Program-made: the position numbers and the translations under genes
Notes under the pieces: model-generated
Databases searched by the model: none
What the model was told of the DNA's origin: nothing
The model's input: the letters and a program-made list of their open reading frames with translations, nothing else
NCBI GenBank assembly: GCA_004556455.1
Contig: SFGY01000002.1
Span: 116,001-180,000 of the forward strand
Direction: 5' to 3'
Length of the DNA stretch: 64,000 nt
DNA from: Clostridiales bacterium
Lineage (GTDB): Bacteria > Bacillota > Clostridia > Saccharofermentanales > DTU023
Shown here: in pieces, positions 24,088 to 32,510 of the stretch
How positions within the stretch are numbered: position 1 is the stretch's first letter
How the letters are laid out: each line of letters opens with the position of its first letter

Positions 24088-24204
24088 TTGGGAATCGACT
24101 CAAAAGGCATGATTATATCTGCAATTTGTGAGTATGACGGAGAAGAAAAACTTAACTTAATAATGTTGGATGATAATATTCCAGCAGGATCAAAATTATA
24201 TTAA
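24088..24204 (+). pseudogene. lysS (or metG) 3'-terminal fragment, AT-rich
   Basis: Translates as LGIDSKGMIISAICEYDGEE followed by KLNLIMLDDNIPAGSKLY and a stop. This aligns with the end of the resident LysRS (MGIDSCGMIISAVHHEDG... MLDPRIPAGAKMY) at well over half the positions, but in AT-rich codons. It begins exactly where the IS256 right end stops, so the element probably lay within or beside this gene in a donor genome. Confidence 0.8.
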
Positions 24205-24221
24205 AAGAACACGCTAATTAT

Positions 24222-24258
24222 TAAACTTGGGGTTGTTATGAATCCCAGTTTAATTTTT
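24222..24258 (+). terminator. Terminator travelling with the lysS fragment
   Basis: TAAACTtGGG (24222-24231) pairs with CCCAGTTTA (24244-24252) with one bulge, followed by ATTTTTAT. It sits 18 bases after the fragment stop codon, as expected for the donor gene. Confidence 0.6.
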
Positions 24259-24432
24259 ATAATGAAGATTGAAAATTGATAAAAACGTTAGTGACTCTAC
24301 ATTGAAATAAATTAGCTGATCTAAGCAGGGCAGGTTTTTATGTTGCGGTCATAAGTGCTGACATAGTATAGCTATTGTGTATGAAAAAAATTTTTTAATA
24401 GATTTCAAAGGTTAATGTATGAGAGGGTTAGA

Positions 24433-25083
24433 ATGAAGAGAGTTTTGATTATAGAGGATAATAAAGAAATTGCCTTACAAATGGAAAAGTATTTAGTTAA
24501 TAAGGGTTATGAGGTAGAGCTTGCATCATCTTTTTACGAAGCAAACTATAAGATGAATCTAGACATGGATGTGGCACTACTTGATATAAATCTACCAGAT
24601 AAAGATGGCCAACATTTGATAGAAAAATTAAAAGATAAGGACATAAGAGTTATTGTAACAACAGTAAAAAATGATGAAGATTTTATAATTGATGCCCTAG
24701 ATCAAGGAGCAGACGACTATTTAACTAAACCATTTTCCCTTGCAATATTAAGGGCTAGAATTGATGCGGTTTTAAGGACAATACCTCTAAGTCAAGACAA
24801 AAAAATTACTTACAAGGATATCAAAATAGATTTAAATGATTCAAAAGTTTATTTTAAAGGTAATCAAATAGATCTAACTCCACTTGAATATGAAATCCTA
24901 GTTTTATTTATTAAAAATCCTCACCGAGTTTATACGAGAGGCCAGCTGTTAGAAATGTTTTGGGAAGATAGGGATAGGTTTGTAAATGACAATACTCTCA
25001 CATCAACTATTAAGAGAATCAGAGAAAAACTTGATAAGGAAGTAATTTCTACTGCTAGAGGAATTGGATATAGGATGGATTGA
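24433..25083 (+). CDS. OmpR/PhoB-type response regulator
   Basis: A 216-residue regulator: receiver domain (VLIIEDN at the start, phosphoacceptor Asp in ALLDINLPDKDG, and TKPF Lys) and C-terminal winged helix (DLTPLEYEILVLF to RGIGYRMD). It probably controls the ABC transporter downstream, as in Bce-type systems. The ATG at 24433 follows GAGAGG. A TTGCGG/TATAGC pair with 18-base spacing near 24345-24375 may be its promoter. Strongly AT-rich codon use marks it and the next three genes as imported. Confidence 0.92.
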   Translation: MKRVLIIEDNKEIALQMEKYLVNKGYEVELASSFYEANYKMNLDMDVALLDINLPDKDGQHLIEKLKDKDIRVIVTTVKNDEDFIIDALDQGADDYLTKPFSLAILRARIDAVLRTIPLSQDKKITYKDIKIDLNDSKVYFKGNQIDLTPLEYEILVLFIKNPHRVYTRGQLLEMFWEDRDRFVNDNTLTSTIKRIREKLDKEVISTARGIGYRMD

Positions 25084-25084
25084 G

Positions 25085-25945
25085 ATGATATATGTATTTT
25101 GGATAATAAGTCTGGGACTTCTTTATTATTTTTTAGAAAAAAGAAAGAAAAATAGAATAAATGAGCTTATAGATCTGATAGAAAAAATGAAGAATCAAGA
25201 CTATAAAATTCCTATGAAGCAAGACGATTTTTCGATTTTAGAAGATAAGATTTACAAACTTTTTATAGAAATAGTCGAAGCAAAAGAGACAAGTACTAGA
25301 AATAGTGAAAAGCAAATAGAATACCTAGAAGATATCGCCCATCAAATTAAAACTCCTATTACATCTATGCTTTTTTCCATAGATAGTTTGGAGATGGACT
25401 TTCCAGATAAGGATGATATAGAGATTTTAAAAAGGCAAACAATCAGATTAAACTCCCTATCAGATATTTTGCTTAAACTATCAAGCCTTGATGCAAACAA
25501 AGATCTTATGAAAAAAGAACAAATTCGTTTAGATGAATTAGTGGATTATGCTTTAGATAGTTTAGATTTAAGAAAATCTATCAATGTAGAAATAGAGAAG
25601 AGTTTAAAGAAAAATAGCATTTGTGGAGATTTTTATTGGCTGGCAGAAGCTATCATCAATATTATAAAGAATGCTGTTAATAGACCGACTTGTGACAAAA
25701 TTGTGGTTTCATCATACAAAAATCCCCTATATACAAGCTTAATCATTGAAGACAATGGAGGAGGAATAGAAAAAGAAAATATTAAAAAAATCTTTAAACG
25801 CTTTTATAAAACACCCGACTCAAATGGCTTTGGAATAGGTCTTGCTATGGCGAAGACAATTGTCGAAAAAAACAACGGAGAAATTTCTGTTTCCAATATT
25901 GATGCTGGAGCAAGATTTGAAATTAAATTTTACAATGTCACCTAA
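25085..25945 (+). CDS. BceS-like intramembrane-sensing histidine kinase
   Basis: A 286-residue kinase with a short hydrophobic N-terminus (MIYVFWIISLGLLYYF) and no extracellular sensing domain. The phosphoacceptor His lies in YLEDIAHQIKTPI, and the ATPase domain has NIIKNAVN, EDNGGGIE and GFGIGLAMAK. Kinases of this kind sense through a partner ABC permease, which is encoded two genes later. The ATG at 25085 starts one base after the regulator stop codon; the TTG at 25064 is less likely. Confidence 0.88.
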   Translation: MIYVFWIISLGLLYYFLEKRKKNRINELIDLIEKMKNQDYKIPMKQDDFSILEDKIYKLFIEIVEAKETSTRNSEKQIEYLEDIAHQIKTPITSMLFSIDSLEMDFPDKDDIEILKRQTIRLNSLSDILLKLSSLDANKDLMKKEQIRLDELVDYALDSLDLRKSINVEIEKSLKKNSICGDFYWLAEAIINIIKNAVNRPTCDKIVVSSYKNPLYTSLIIEDNGGGIEKENIKKIFKRFYKTPDSNGFGIGLAMAKTIVEKNNGEISVSNIDAGARFEIKFYNVT

Positions 25946-25997
25946 AAATCACTTTACTTTTATATGCTTACCTTGACATAAGAAAAAGGAGGCAGTT

Positions 25998-26678
25998 ATG
26001 GAAATATTAAAAGTAGAAAACCTAAGAAAAGAATATGGAGAGGAAAACTCCAAGGTCATTGCTTTAGATGGAGTTGACCTTACAATAGAAAGGGGCGAAT
26101 TCGTTGCCATTGTAGGCCCTAGTGGATCTGGTAAATCTACACTTTTGCACATTGTAGGAGGAGTAGATAGTCCAGATGATGGCAAGGTTTATATAGATGG
26201 TAACGACATCTCTAAGTATTCTTCAAAAGAATTAGCATACTTCAGAAGAAGGAAAGTCGGACTAATTTATCAATTTTATAATTTGATTTCAAATTTAACA
26301 ATCAGACATAACATAGAACTTCCACTAAAACTTGATAAAAGGAAAATCAATGAGGAAACCTTATTAGATACAGTTAGGAAACTTGGTATAGAAAGTAAAC
26401 TCAACTCTTTCCCAAGTGAGCTTTCAGGAGGTCAACAGCAGAGAGTTGCCATAGCGAGAAGTCTCATCTATAGTCCATCTATCATATTGGCAGATGAACC
26501 GACTGGAAACTTGGATAGAAAAAATTCTAAGGAAATAATTGAAATTTTTAAATATTTTAACAAGACTTTAAAACAGACGATTATCCTAATCACCCATGAC
26601 GAAGAAATAGCCCTACAAGCAAATCGAATTATTACAATAGTAGATGGAAAAATTGTAGGAGATGAGAAACATGAATAA
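25998..26678 (+). CDS. BceA-like ABC transporter ATP-binding protein
   Basis: A 226-residue ATPase of the MacB/BceA group: Walker A GPSGSGKST, signature LSGGQQQR, Walker B IILADEPTGNLD, and H-loop ITHDEE. It pairs with the FtsX-type permease that overlaps its 3' end by eight bases. Systems with this gene order usually respond to cell-wall-active peptides, but the compound cannot be read from sequence. Confidence 0.92.
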   Translation: MEILKVENLRKEYGEENSKVIALDGVDLTIERGEFVAIVGPSGSGKSTLLHIVGGVDSPDDGKVYIDGNDISKYSSKELAYFRRRKVGLIYQFYNLISNLTIRHNIELPLKLDKRKINEETLLDTVRKLGIESKLNSFPSELSGGQQQRVAIARSLIYSPSIILADEPTGNLDRKNSKEIIEIFKYFNKTLKQTIILITHDEEIALQANRIITIVDGKIVGDEKHE

Positions 26679-29106
26679 GAAGAATTTTCCTATTTTCATC
26701 TCATTATTTATTGTAAGTCTGTTTTTTGCTGTGATTTTTTATTACGGATATACAAATATGAAGGCTAACTATGGTTATTACATGGCTTCAAGCTTTTATC
26801 ATGGAGAGATTAAAGAAGAACTTTCAAATGAAGATGTTGAAAAACTAAAGTCCATTGAAGATATAGATTTGGTCGGAAAAATGTCTCTTAATCCTGACAA
26901 TGGAAAATTTGCTGACGATTTAGTTGTTATCAACTACCAAGACCAAGCAATCAATAAGATGAGGGAGTATTCAAGATTAATTGAAGGCAGATTTGCTGAA
27001 AAGGAAGACGAAATTGTACTATCTGAAAGTCTTGTAAAGGAAAATGAACTTAAAATAGGCGACAAGATAGAACTTGATTTAGGCAAAAGGTTTTTAGATG
27101 GAGAAGAGATAGGTCCAACAAGTGCAAATACTGGCAGGGAAAAATTTGAGAGCCAAGGTTCTAAAAGCTTTAATTTAGTCGGTGTTTATGGAGACGTCTA
27201 CAATAAGTACAGTAAACTAAATTTTGCTCTAGGGCTACAAGATAAAATGCCTTCATTTAGAACATTTATAAAGTTTAATTCTTTCGAAGAAGCTTATAAG
27301 AATAGAAATAAGATACAAAGTGAAATAAACAAAATACTTGGTAAAGATGTTCATTTAGAATTTTCAGAGAGCCTCATAAATTATTACGGAGTAGAAAACG
27401 AACTCTTACAAAATATAATGAAAAAGGCCGTTCTTGTTCTATCGGTTCTTGGATGCATAGCAATATTTGTGTTTTTTATAAAAAACATCTTTTGGGTTTG
27501 GGGGCTTAGGAAAATTAGAGAGCTTTCCATTTACAAGTCTATAGGATCTACCAATGGACAAATTTATTTCTTACTTCTAAAGGAAGGACTTGTTACAACT
27601 GCAATTCCAATACTCTTAGGACACATTGCAGGATTTTTCTTTATGTATTGTTTGTATAAAAACATAACAAAAGGTGAAAGAGTAAGTGCCTTTGAAGGAG
27701 TAAAATTCAATCCCTTATTAAGTTTGGCGATACTTGTAGTTTCCTTTGTGATTGTAGCATTAGCTATTAAATCCCCTGCGAAAAAGATTTCTAAAATAAA
27801 TATTATAGACGGCATAAGAGGAAATATAGATTTTTCAAAATCTAAGAAGAAAAGAGCCAAAGATTTTTGGAAGGAATTAAAACGCAACAACTTGGCATCA
27901 ATAAATTCACAGAGATATATTTCGGCAATAGGGATAGTTATAATTTCGGCGTTTATAATCATCACAGGCATCTCAATATACTACAGAGATTTTTCGCATT
28001 ACGATGATGGCTATAATTTTTCTGTGGGCTATTTTAGCGAAAATAACCAAGTCCCAAAAATATTAAAAGAAATTGTAGATAAAATTCCTAACGAAAAGTC
28101 TTATATTTCAAAAGATAAATATGTTCAAGTAGAAAACAATAACGAATTCTCAAAAGAAGCAAAGGCAGCAGGTTTAGATGAGGAAGCGAAAAAGAATATA
28201 GAAAAATATAAGGCAAAGGGTATGGATGGATTTATCATCGCCTTGGAAGAAAAAGATTTAAAAGAACTTGGAGGAAAGGAGGGTGAATTTGTCCTCTACA
28301 ATACAATTCAAGAAGATTCTTCTATTCCAATAGCTAAGGCAAATAGAATTCCCTATTTTGAAAACCCACAGACTTTAGACATTAACTTTGCAAATGATTA
28401 TAAGAAGACTATTAAAATTTCAAAGACGATAACAGATTTGGGAAAATATAAGTCGAAAACAAGACCCTTCGATGTAAAAGTTTATACAGATTTTGACACC
28501 TATTTTAAACTTATGGAAGAAGCAGGTGATGAGAAGTATTCGGAATATGCCTACACTTTAAATATGAAGGTAAAAGATTCTGAAACCAAAGATGTAAAAG
28601 AATATGTAGAAGCCATGATCAGGGAACAACTTTCACCTGAAGATAGATTTAATATCATAATAGATGAAGAAATCGTAACAAATGAATATAAGGCAGAGAA
28701 AAGTTTTATAAAAATTGTAATAGGAATAGCATCGATCATCTTTGTACTAAATATCACAAACGGTTACTCATCCATTAATTTAAGTCTTATGAGCAGAAAA
28801 AAAGAAATCGGCAGCCTTTACTCTTGTGGGATGGACGTAGATGAGCTAAAGAACATCTATCAAAAAGAATTTATTGAAGAACAGGTAAAATCCTTTATAA
28901 TTTCTATTATGGTGAGTTTAGGAGTTATGTTTATAATATCTTTAGTAGCCCCTGATTTAAGAATGGGTACTTTAATAAAATATTATGACTATAAAAGTTT
29001 CTTAGGATTTTCATTAGTCGTCTATGGTATTAATCTAATAATCTATCACTTCTCCTTAAAGAGAATTTTAGACAGACCGACCATAGATTTAATTCGAACA
29101 ATATAA
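26671..29106 (+). CDS. BceB-like FtsX-family ABC permease
   Basis: An 811-residue membrane protein with an N-terminal helix, a large extracytoplasmic domain (about 30-240), an FtsX-like helix block (about 250-370), a second extracytoplasmic domain (about 440-660) and a C-terminal FtsX-like block (about 675-800). The conserved FtsX turn GLRKIRELSIYKSIGSTNGQI and the second SRKKEIGSLYSCGMD are visible. The first external domain is more MacB-like than the late single domain of classical BceB. The ATG at 26671 has AGGAG at the right distance. Confidence 0.88.
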   Translation: MNKKNFPIFISLFIVSLFFAVIFYYGYTNMKANYGYYMASSFYHGEIKEELSNEDVEKLKSIEDIDLVGKMSLNPDNGKFADDLVVINYQDQAINKMREYSRLIEGRFAEKEDEIVLSESLVKENELKIGDKIELDLGKRFLDGEEIGPTSANTGREKFESQGSKSFNLVGVYGDVYNKYSKLNFALGLQDKMPSFRTFIKFNSFEEAYKNRNKIQSEINKILGKDVHLEFSESLINYYGVENELLQNIMKKAVLVLSVLGCIAIFVFFIKNIFWVWGLRKIRELSIYKSIGSTNGQIYFLLLKEGLVTTAIPILLGHIAGFFFMYCLYKNITKGERVSAFEGVKFNPLLSLAILVVSFVIVALAIKSPAKKISKINIIDGIRGNIDFSKSKKKRAKDFWKELKRNNLASINSQRYISAIGIVIISAFIIITGISIYYRDFSHYDDGYNFSVGYFSENNQVPKILKEIVDKIPNEKSYISKDKYVQVENNNEFSKEAKAAGLDEEAKKNIEKYKAKGMDGFIIALEEKDLKELGGKEGEFVLYNTIQEDSSIPIAKANRIPYFENPQTLDINFANDYKKTIKISKTITDLGKYKSKTRPFDVKVYTDFDTYFKLMEEAGDEKYSEYAYTLNMKVKDSETKDVKEYVEAMIREQLSPEDRFNIIIDEEIVTNEYKAEKSFIKIVIGIASIIFVLNITNGYSSINLSLMSRKKEIGSLYSCGMDVDELKNIYQKEFIEEQVKSFIISIMVSLGVMFIISLVAPDLRMGTLIKYYDYKSFLGFSLVVYGINLIIYHFSLKRILDRPTIDLIRTI

Positions 29107-29155
29107 TTTCAAAAAAAGTGGAGTATATGAATAAAAAGATTGAGTCAAATTTCTT

Positions 29156-29184
29156 AAAGTGCCTATAATTTTAGGCACTTTTTT
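29156..29184 (+). terminator. Terminator of the imported two-component/ABC operon
   Basis: AAAGTGCCTA pairs with TAGGCACTTT around a six-base loop and ends in a T run. Confidence 0.9.
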
Positions 29185-29440
29185 CATATCTACTTTATTA
29201 GATGATAATATAATATTTTTAACAAAACATTCAATTTAAGATACAAATAATAGGACGGGGAGAGTATATCTTCATCGTCTTTTTTATTACAAGAAAGGAG
29301 TTTTATGTGAAAAAATTAGATCAAATAAGAGTGAGCGTCAAACCCAAGGCCGTCTAGCAAGATGAAAGCTGAAACTTTAGACTAAACAAAACTGGATGTG
29401 TAAAGACGTTTAGTGTAGATGAGTCTAATGTTTATTACGG
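29185..29440. other. Edge of the AT-rich import
   Basis: Still AT-rich to about 29335. A ribosome site (AAGAAAGGAG) and GTG at 29307 open a 16-codon frame (KKLDQIRVSVKPKAV) that stops at 29357 where composition changes; it looks like the 5' stub of a gene cut at the junction. No intact gene is present. Confidence 0.5.
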
Positions 29441-29510
29441 TGCGGCGGAGCCGCCTGTCCGGTGCGGTGAGAGCCACCGAACCGGACAAGCAGAGCCAGT
29501 AAAGAGAATC

Positions 29511-30095
29511 TCATTTAGCAAGAGAGGGATCTAAACCGTAGACTTGTCTCATGGAAACGTCCTTTTGGGGATCGCTACTCTCGATCTCGATTTTATAAGA
29601 ATTGTAGGAGATGCGGTCCATGATAGCGTCAGCAAGGGTACTTTCTTGATTATAAATTTGGCTGTACCACTCACTTTCTCGGAATTGGGTATAGAAAATG
29701 GTAGAGGAATAGATACGGCGTTTGTGAATCAGTTCAAAGAGATTTTTCGCTTCCGCTTCGGAAAGCTTAAACAACAGCCATTCATCCAGAATAAGCAAAA
29801 CAGGCTTCGTGTACTTTTTCAGGACAGAGGTAAATTTTTCTTCTTCTCGAGCGGCCTGTAATTCCAGTAAAAGATCCGGTAGACGGAAATATTTGACAGA
29901 ATAGTAGCGTTTGCAGACTTCCAACCCTAAGGCACAGGCAAGATAGGTTTTACCACGACCAGTAGCGCCAGTGATAAAAATGTTTCTAGCTTCCGCGATT
30001 TATTCACAGCGAGCCAGGCGCTCAATGAGAGCTTTATTGAGCTTTCTGCCTGAGTGGTAATCGATGGCTGGAAACCGCGCTGGTGGCTCTCCGCC
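29511..30095 (-). pseudogene. istB: IS21 helper ATPase IstB, decayed
   Basis: Reads DYHSGRKLNKALIERLARCE, an in-frame TAA (30000-30002), then the P-loop ITGATGRGKTYLACALG, FRLPDLLLELQAA, Walker B LLILDEWLLF and STIFYTQF. The N-terminal ~60-70 residues are missing through a deletion that joins istA to istB. The stop and deletion make it non-functional as read. Confidence 0.85.
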
Positions 30096-30109
30096 AGCGC
30101 TGTTTCCAC

Positions 30110-31129
30110 TGCGATGTGATAATTGAACTGAACGGTCGCTTGTTTCCATTCCGCCAGTTCAAAGGGTGTGGCAGGCAAAGGTGCCAGTGATGGCTTTTCT
30201 TCCCCAAGAAACAGACTGAGCCTGCTGCATTCCTTTTTTTGAATCAAATGGGCATTGTAACTTCTTACGCGATCCTGAATGGCGCTGTTTAACTCGGCAA
30301 GAGAAAAGAATTGCTCGTTTTTCAAGGCTGCCGTAATCCAAGTGGAAATTATGCTGACCGAACCCTCGACATTGGGTTTGTCCTTGGGTCGGCGCACTCT
30401 GGCAGGGAGAATCGCCACGTTGTAATGCTCTGCAAATTCGTAATAGGTTCGATTCAGCTCAGGGGTATACCAGTCACTTTGTTTGCGGTTAATGGCTGTC
30501 GCGCAGTTGTCCGAAACCAGAATGGGAGTAACCCCGCCGAAGTAGGTATACATGTGAACATGAGCTTTGATCCAGTTTGCAGTTTTCTCGTTTAGAAATG
30601 CCTCAACAAAAGTATATTGACTGTAGCTCAGGACACCGACAAACAGCCAGCACTCTGTAAGCTCACCCGTATCCGGGTCAATGATGCAGGCTGGTTTTCC
30701 TGCCCAGTCGACCTCAATTTACTCGCCGGGTTTCGAAGGAATGTGCATGGTTACACGCCGCTTTTGTTCCTCCTGCTGAATGTGGTAACAAAATTGAGAA
30801 TACATAAGTGGCTGATCCTGATTCTGACGGCACGCTTCACAATACTCAATCCACAGGAGTTTTTTGGTTACTCCATTTCTCAACAGTTCCTTACGAATGG
30901 TGTTGAAGTCTGGCAGGCGCCTGTTGCTTACAAGCTTCTCCTTTGGGAATAGCAGTTCCTCAAGCCGACGATCTGTGATGGTCTCACCAAGTGGCCAGGA
31001 GAGGTTTTGTGAAGCAGCTTGTTCACAAACTTTTCTCACGGTATTACGCGAAACACCACAACTTCGTGCAATGTTCCGTTCACTGAATCCTAAGCTTTTC
31101 AGCCGTAGGATTTCTCGGTATTGGGTCAT
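30110..31129 (-). pseudogene. istA: IS21 transposase IstA, decayed
   Basis: Starts at ATG 31129 (after AAAGGAGG) with the helix-turn-helix LGFSERNIARSCGVSRNTVR. A nonsense TAA at 30719-30721 interrupts KPGE/IEVDWAG, the entry to the DDE domain. The same frame then continues with VDWAGKPACIIDPDTG, VSDNCATAI and PKDKPNVEGSV. At about 30110-30128 (ATVQFNYHIAVE) the C-terminal part is lost by the deletion into istB. It is roughly 330 codons instead of about 500. Confidence 0.85.
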
Positions 31130-31351
31130 GGAAATGACCTCCTTTACTGTAGTCACGCCCGCGGCGTGCTGCTACAGTATGAAGGAAAGTCACGTGAGTC
31201 GTTCTTGCTTTTGTATGGGTGGATCTGGATTTCTGGACCGGTGGTTCCGGTGACCGGAACACTGGCTCTCAATGACCGGAATGATGGCTCCTGTTGGCCG
31301 GTCTGGTGGCTCATATTGAGGCGGAATATTCAGGCGATAAGAGAGGTTACG

Positions 31352-32185
31352 ATGGATAAGTACCGGATGACCCAGAAATGGCTTACAAAACTGGTTCCAA
31401 ACTTGAGAGTATGCGATATGAATCGTATTGCTTATCAACAGTTGTTAAATGATTACGCTATATTTCATGAGCGTCAGACAACGATGGATTTTCACCACCA
31501 GCTTAAAGGCGCGATTTTGGATGCTGTTGATGATGGTCTGATTGAGCGTGATCCTACGCGTAAAGCCATTATAAAGGGGAAACATCCAGCATCAAGGAAA
31601 ATGAAGTATCTTAACCAGTTCGAACTGCATTCACTGCTGGTTTCGCTTGACTTGAAAGATAAGGTGAACTGGGACTACTTTATTCTTCTACTTGCAAAGA
31701 CAGGTATGCGTTTCTCCGAAGCGCTTGCGCTAACTCCCAGTGACTTCGATTTTGCCCATCAGACCCTCTCGATCACGAAGACATGGGATTACAAGGGCAA
31801 GGGTGGATTTCAGCCAACTAAAAACAAGTCGTCTGTACGGAAAATACAGCTTGATTGGCAGACACTTATCCAGTTTTCCGAATTACTCAGAAATCATCCA
31901 GCGGATAAGCCTATCTTCGTTCATTCAACAGTGTACAATTCAACGGTGAATGATATTCTCAGAAAACGCTGCAAAGCCTGCCATATACCTGTAATCTCAC
32001 TTCATGGATTGCGCCACACACATGCTTCGCTCCTTTTATTTGCAGGGGTATCTCTCGCTAGCGTGGCCCGGCGTCTTGGCCATGCGAGTATGACAACGAC
32101 ACAAAAGACATATCTGCACATCATTCAGGAACTTGAAAACAAAGACATTGACCTAGTTATGCGCTCGCTATCGAGTTTAAGCTGA
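31352..32185 (+). CDS. Tyrosine recombinase/integrase, N-terminally truncated
   Basis: A 277-residue catalytic part of a phage/ICE-type integrase. It has a core-binding segment (ITR-like MNRIAYQQLLNDYA, then DFHHQLKGAILDAVDDGLIE) and the catalytic residues Arg in TGMRFSEAL, Lys in the PTKNKSS hairpin, HGLRHTH, LGHAS and the nucleophile in TQKTYLH. The usual ~60-residue arm-binding N-terminus is missing. The open frame runs back into the IS21 terminal repeats at about 31310, so the IS insertion removed it. No excisionase or other element gene remains. Confidence 0.82.
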   Translation: MDKYRMTQKWLTKLVPNLRVCDMNRIAYQQLLNDYAIFHERQTTMDFHHQLKGAILDAVDDGLIERDPTRKAIIKGKHPASRKMKYLNQFELHSLLVSLDLKDKVNWDYFILLLAKTGMRFSEALALTPSDFDFAHQTLSITKTWDYKGKGGFQPTKNKSSVRKIQLDWQTLIQFSELLRNHPADKPIFVHSTVYNSTVNDILRKRCKACHIPVISLHGLRHTHASLLLFAGVSLASVARRLGHASMTTTQKTYLHIIQELENKDIDLVMRSLSSLS

Positions 32186-32213
32186 AAAAATCACTTGCGC
32201 TGATTAAGAGGGA

Positions 32214-32249
32214 AAAGATGCCAAACTAAAAAAATGGCATCTTTATTTA
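32214..32249 (+). terminator. Terminator after the integrase
   Basis: AAAGATGCCA (32214-32223) pairs with TGGCATCTTT (32235-32244), followed by ATTTATT. Confidence 0.7.
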
Positions 32250-32359
32250 TTGGAATAATCACCATTATGTACCAGGTCAATGACGCATTGGGCTGAGGAA
32301 AGTGTAGAAAAAACAAAGATATGTCAACCGCGGGACGTGAACCACAAACCAAAAACTTT

Positions 32360-32383
32360 AAAGGGGTCGAATTCGACTCCTTT
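32360..32383. repeat. 24-base palindrome downstream of the integrase
   Basis: A dyad centred on GAATTC that pairs over 12 positions with a single G-T mismatch. It is the only notable structure in the 32250-32510 spacer. It could be a recombination or protein-binding site; its position beside an integrase is suggestive only. Confidence 0.5.
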
Positions 32384-32510
32384 AGATGAGAAGCAGGGAG
32401 TAATGCTTTTACCTTATCTCCACAAAGGTGGATCGGCGCAACTAATGCGATTGGCATTGTCTCAAAATCCTGGACAGCCTTATGAGGCAAAGCCCATAGT
32501 CATTACTTGC

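Larger units (their letters stand above)
29440..31310 (-). mobile_element. Decayed IS21-family insertion sequence
   Basis: Contains istA and istB remnants on the minus strand. Both flanks carry multiple short repeats of the kind IS21 elements use as transposase sites. On the right (31235-31310) there are several CCGGAAxxxTGGCTC-like units. On the left, TGTCCGGT (29456-29463) and ACCGGACA (29481-29488) form an inverted pair with internal GGTGxxxxxCCACC. Ends are approximate because I could not identify a target duplication. Confidence 0.75.

Noticed and set aside
24433..29106. Specific bacitracin or nisin resistance assignment
   Set aside because: Gene order fits the Bce group, but the substrate cannot be read from the sequence and the permease layout differs from BceB.
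31121..31351. N-terminal extension of the integrase frame
   Set aside because: This part is antisense to istA and the IS21 end; its translation resembles no integrase N-terminus.
32360..32383. Possible tRNA T-arm fragment as an attachment site
   Set aside because: The dyad has TTCGA but the stem and loop lengths do not fit a T arm and no acceptor end or CCA follows.
32191..32490. 99-codon minus-strand ORF after the integrase
   Set aside because: It covers the integrase terminator and the palindrome, has no convincing ribosome site and no recognisable domain.
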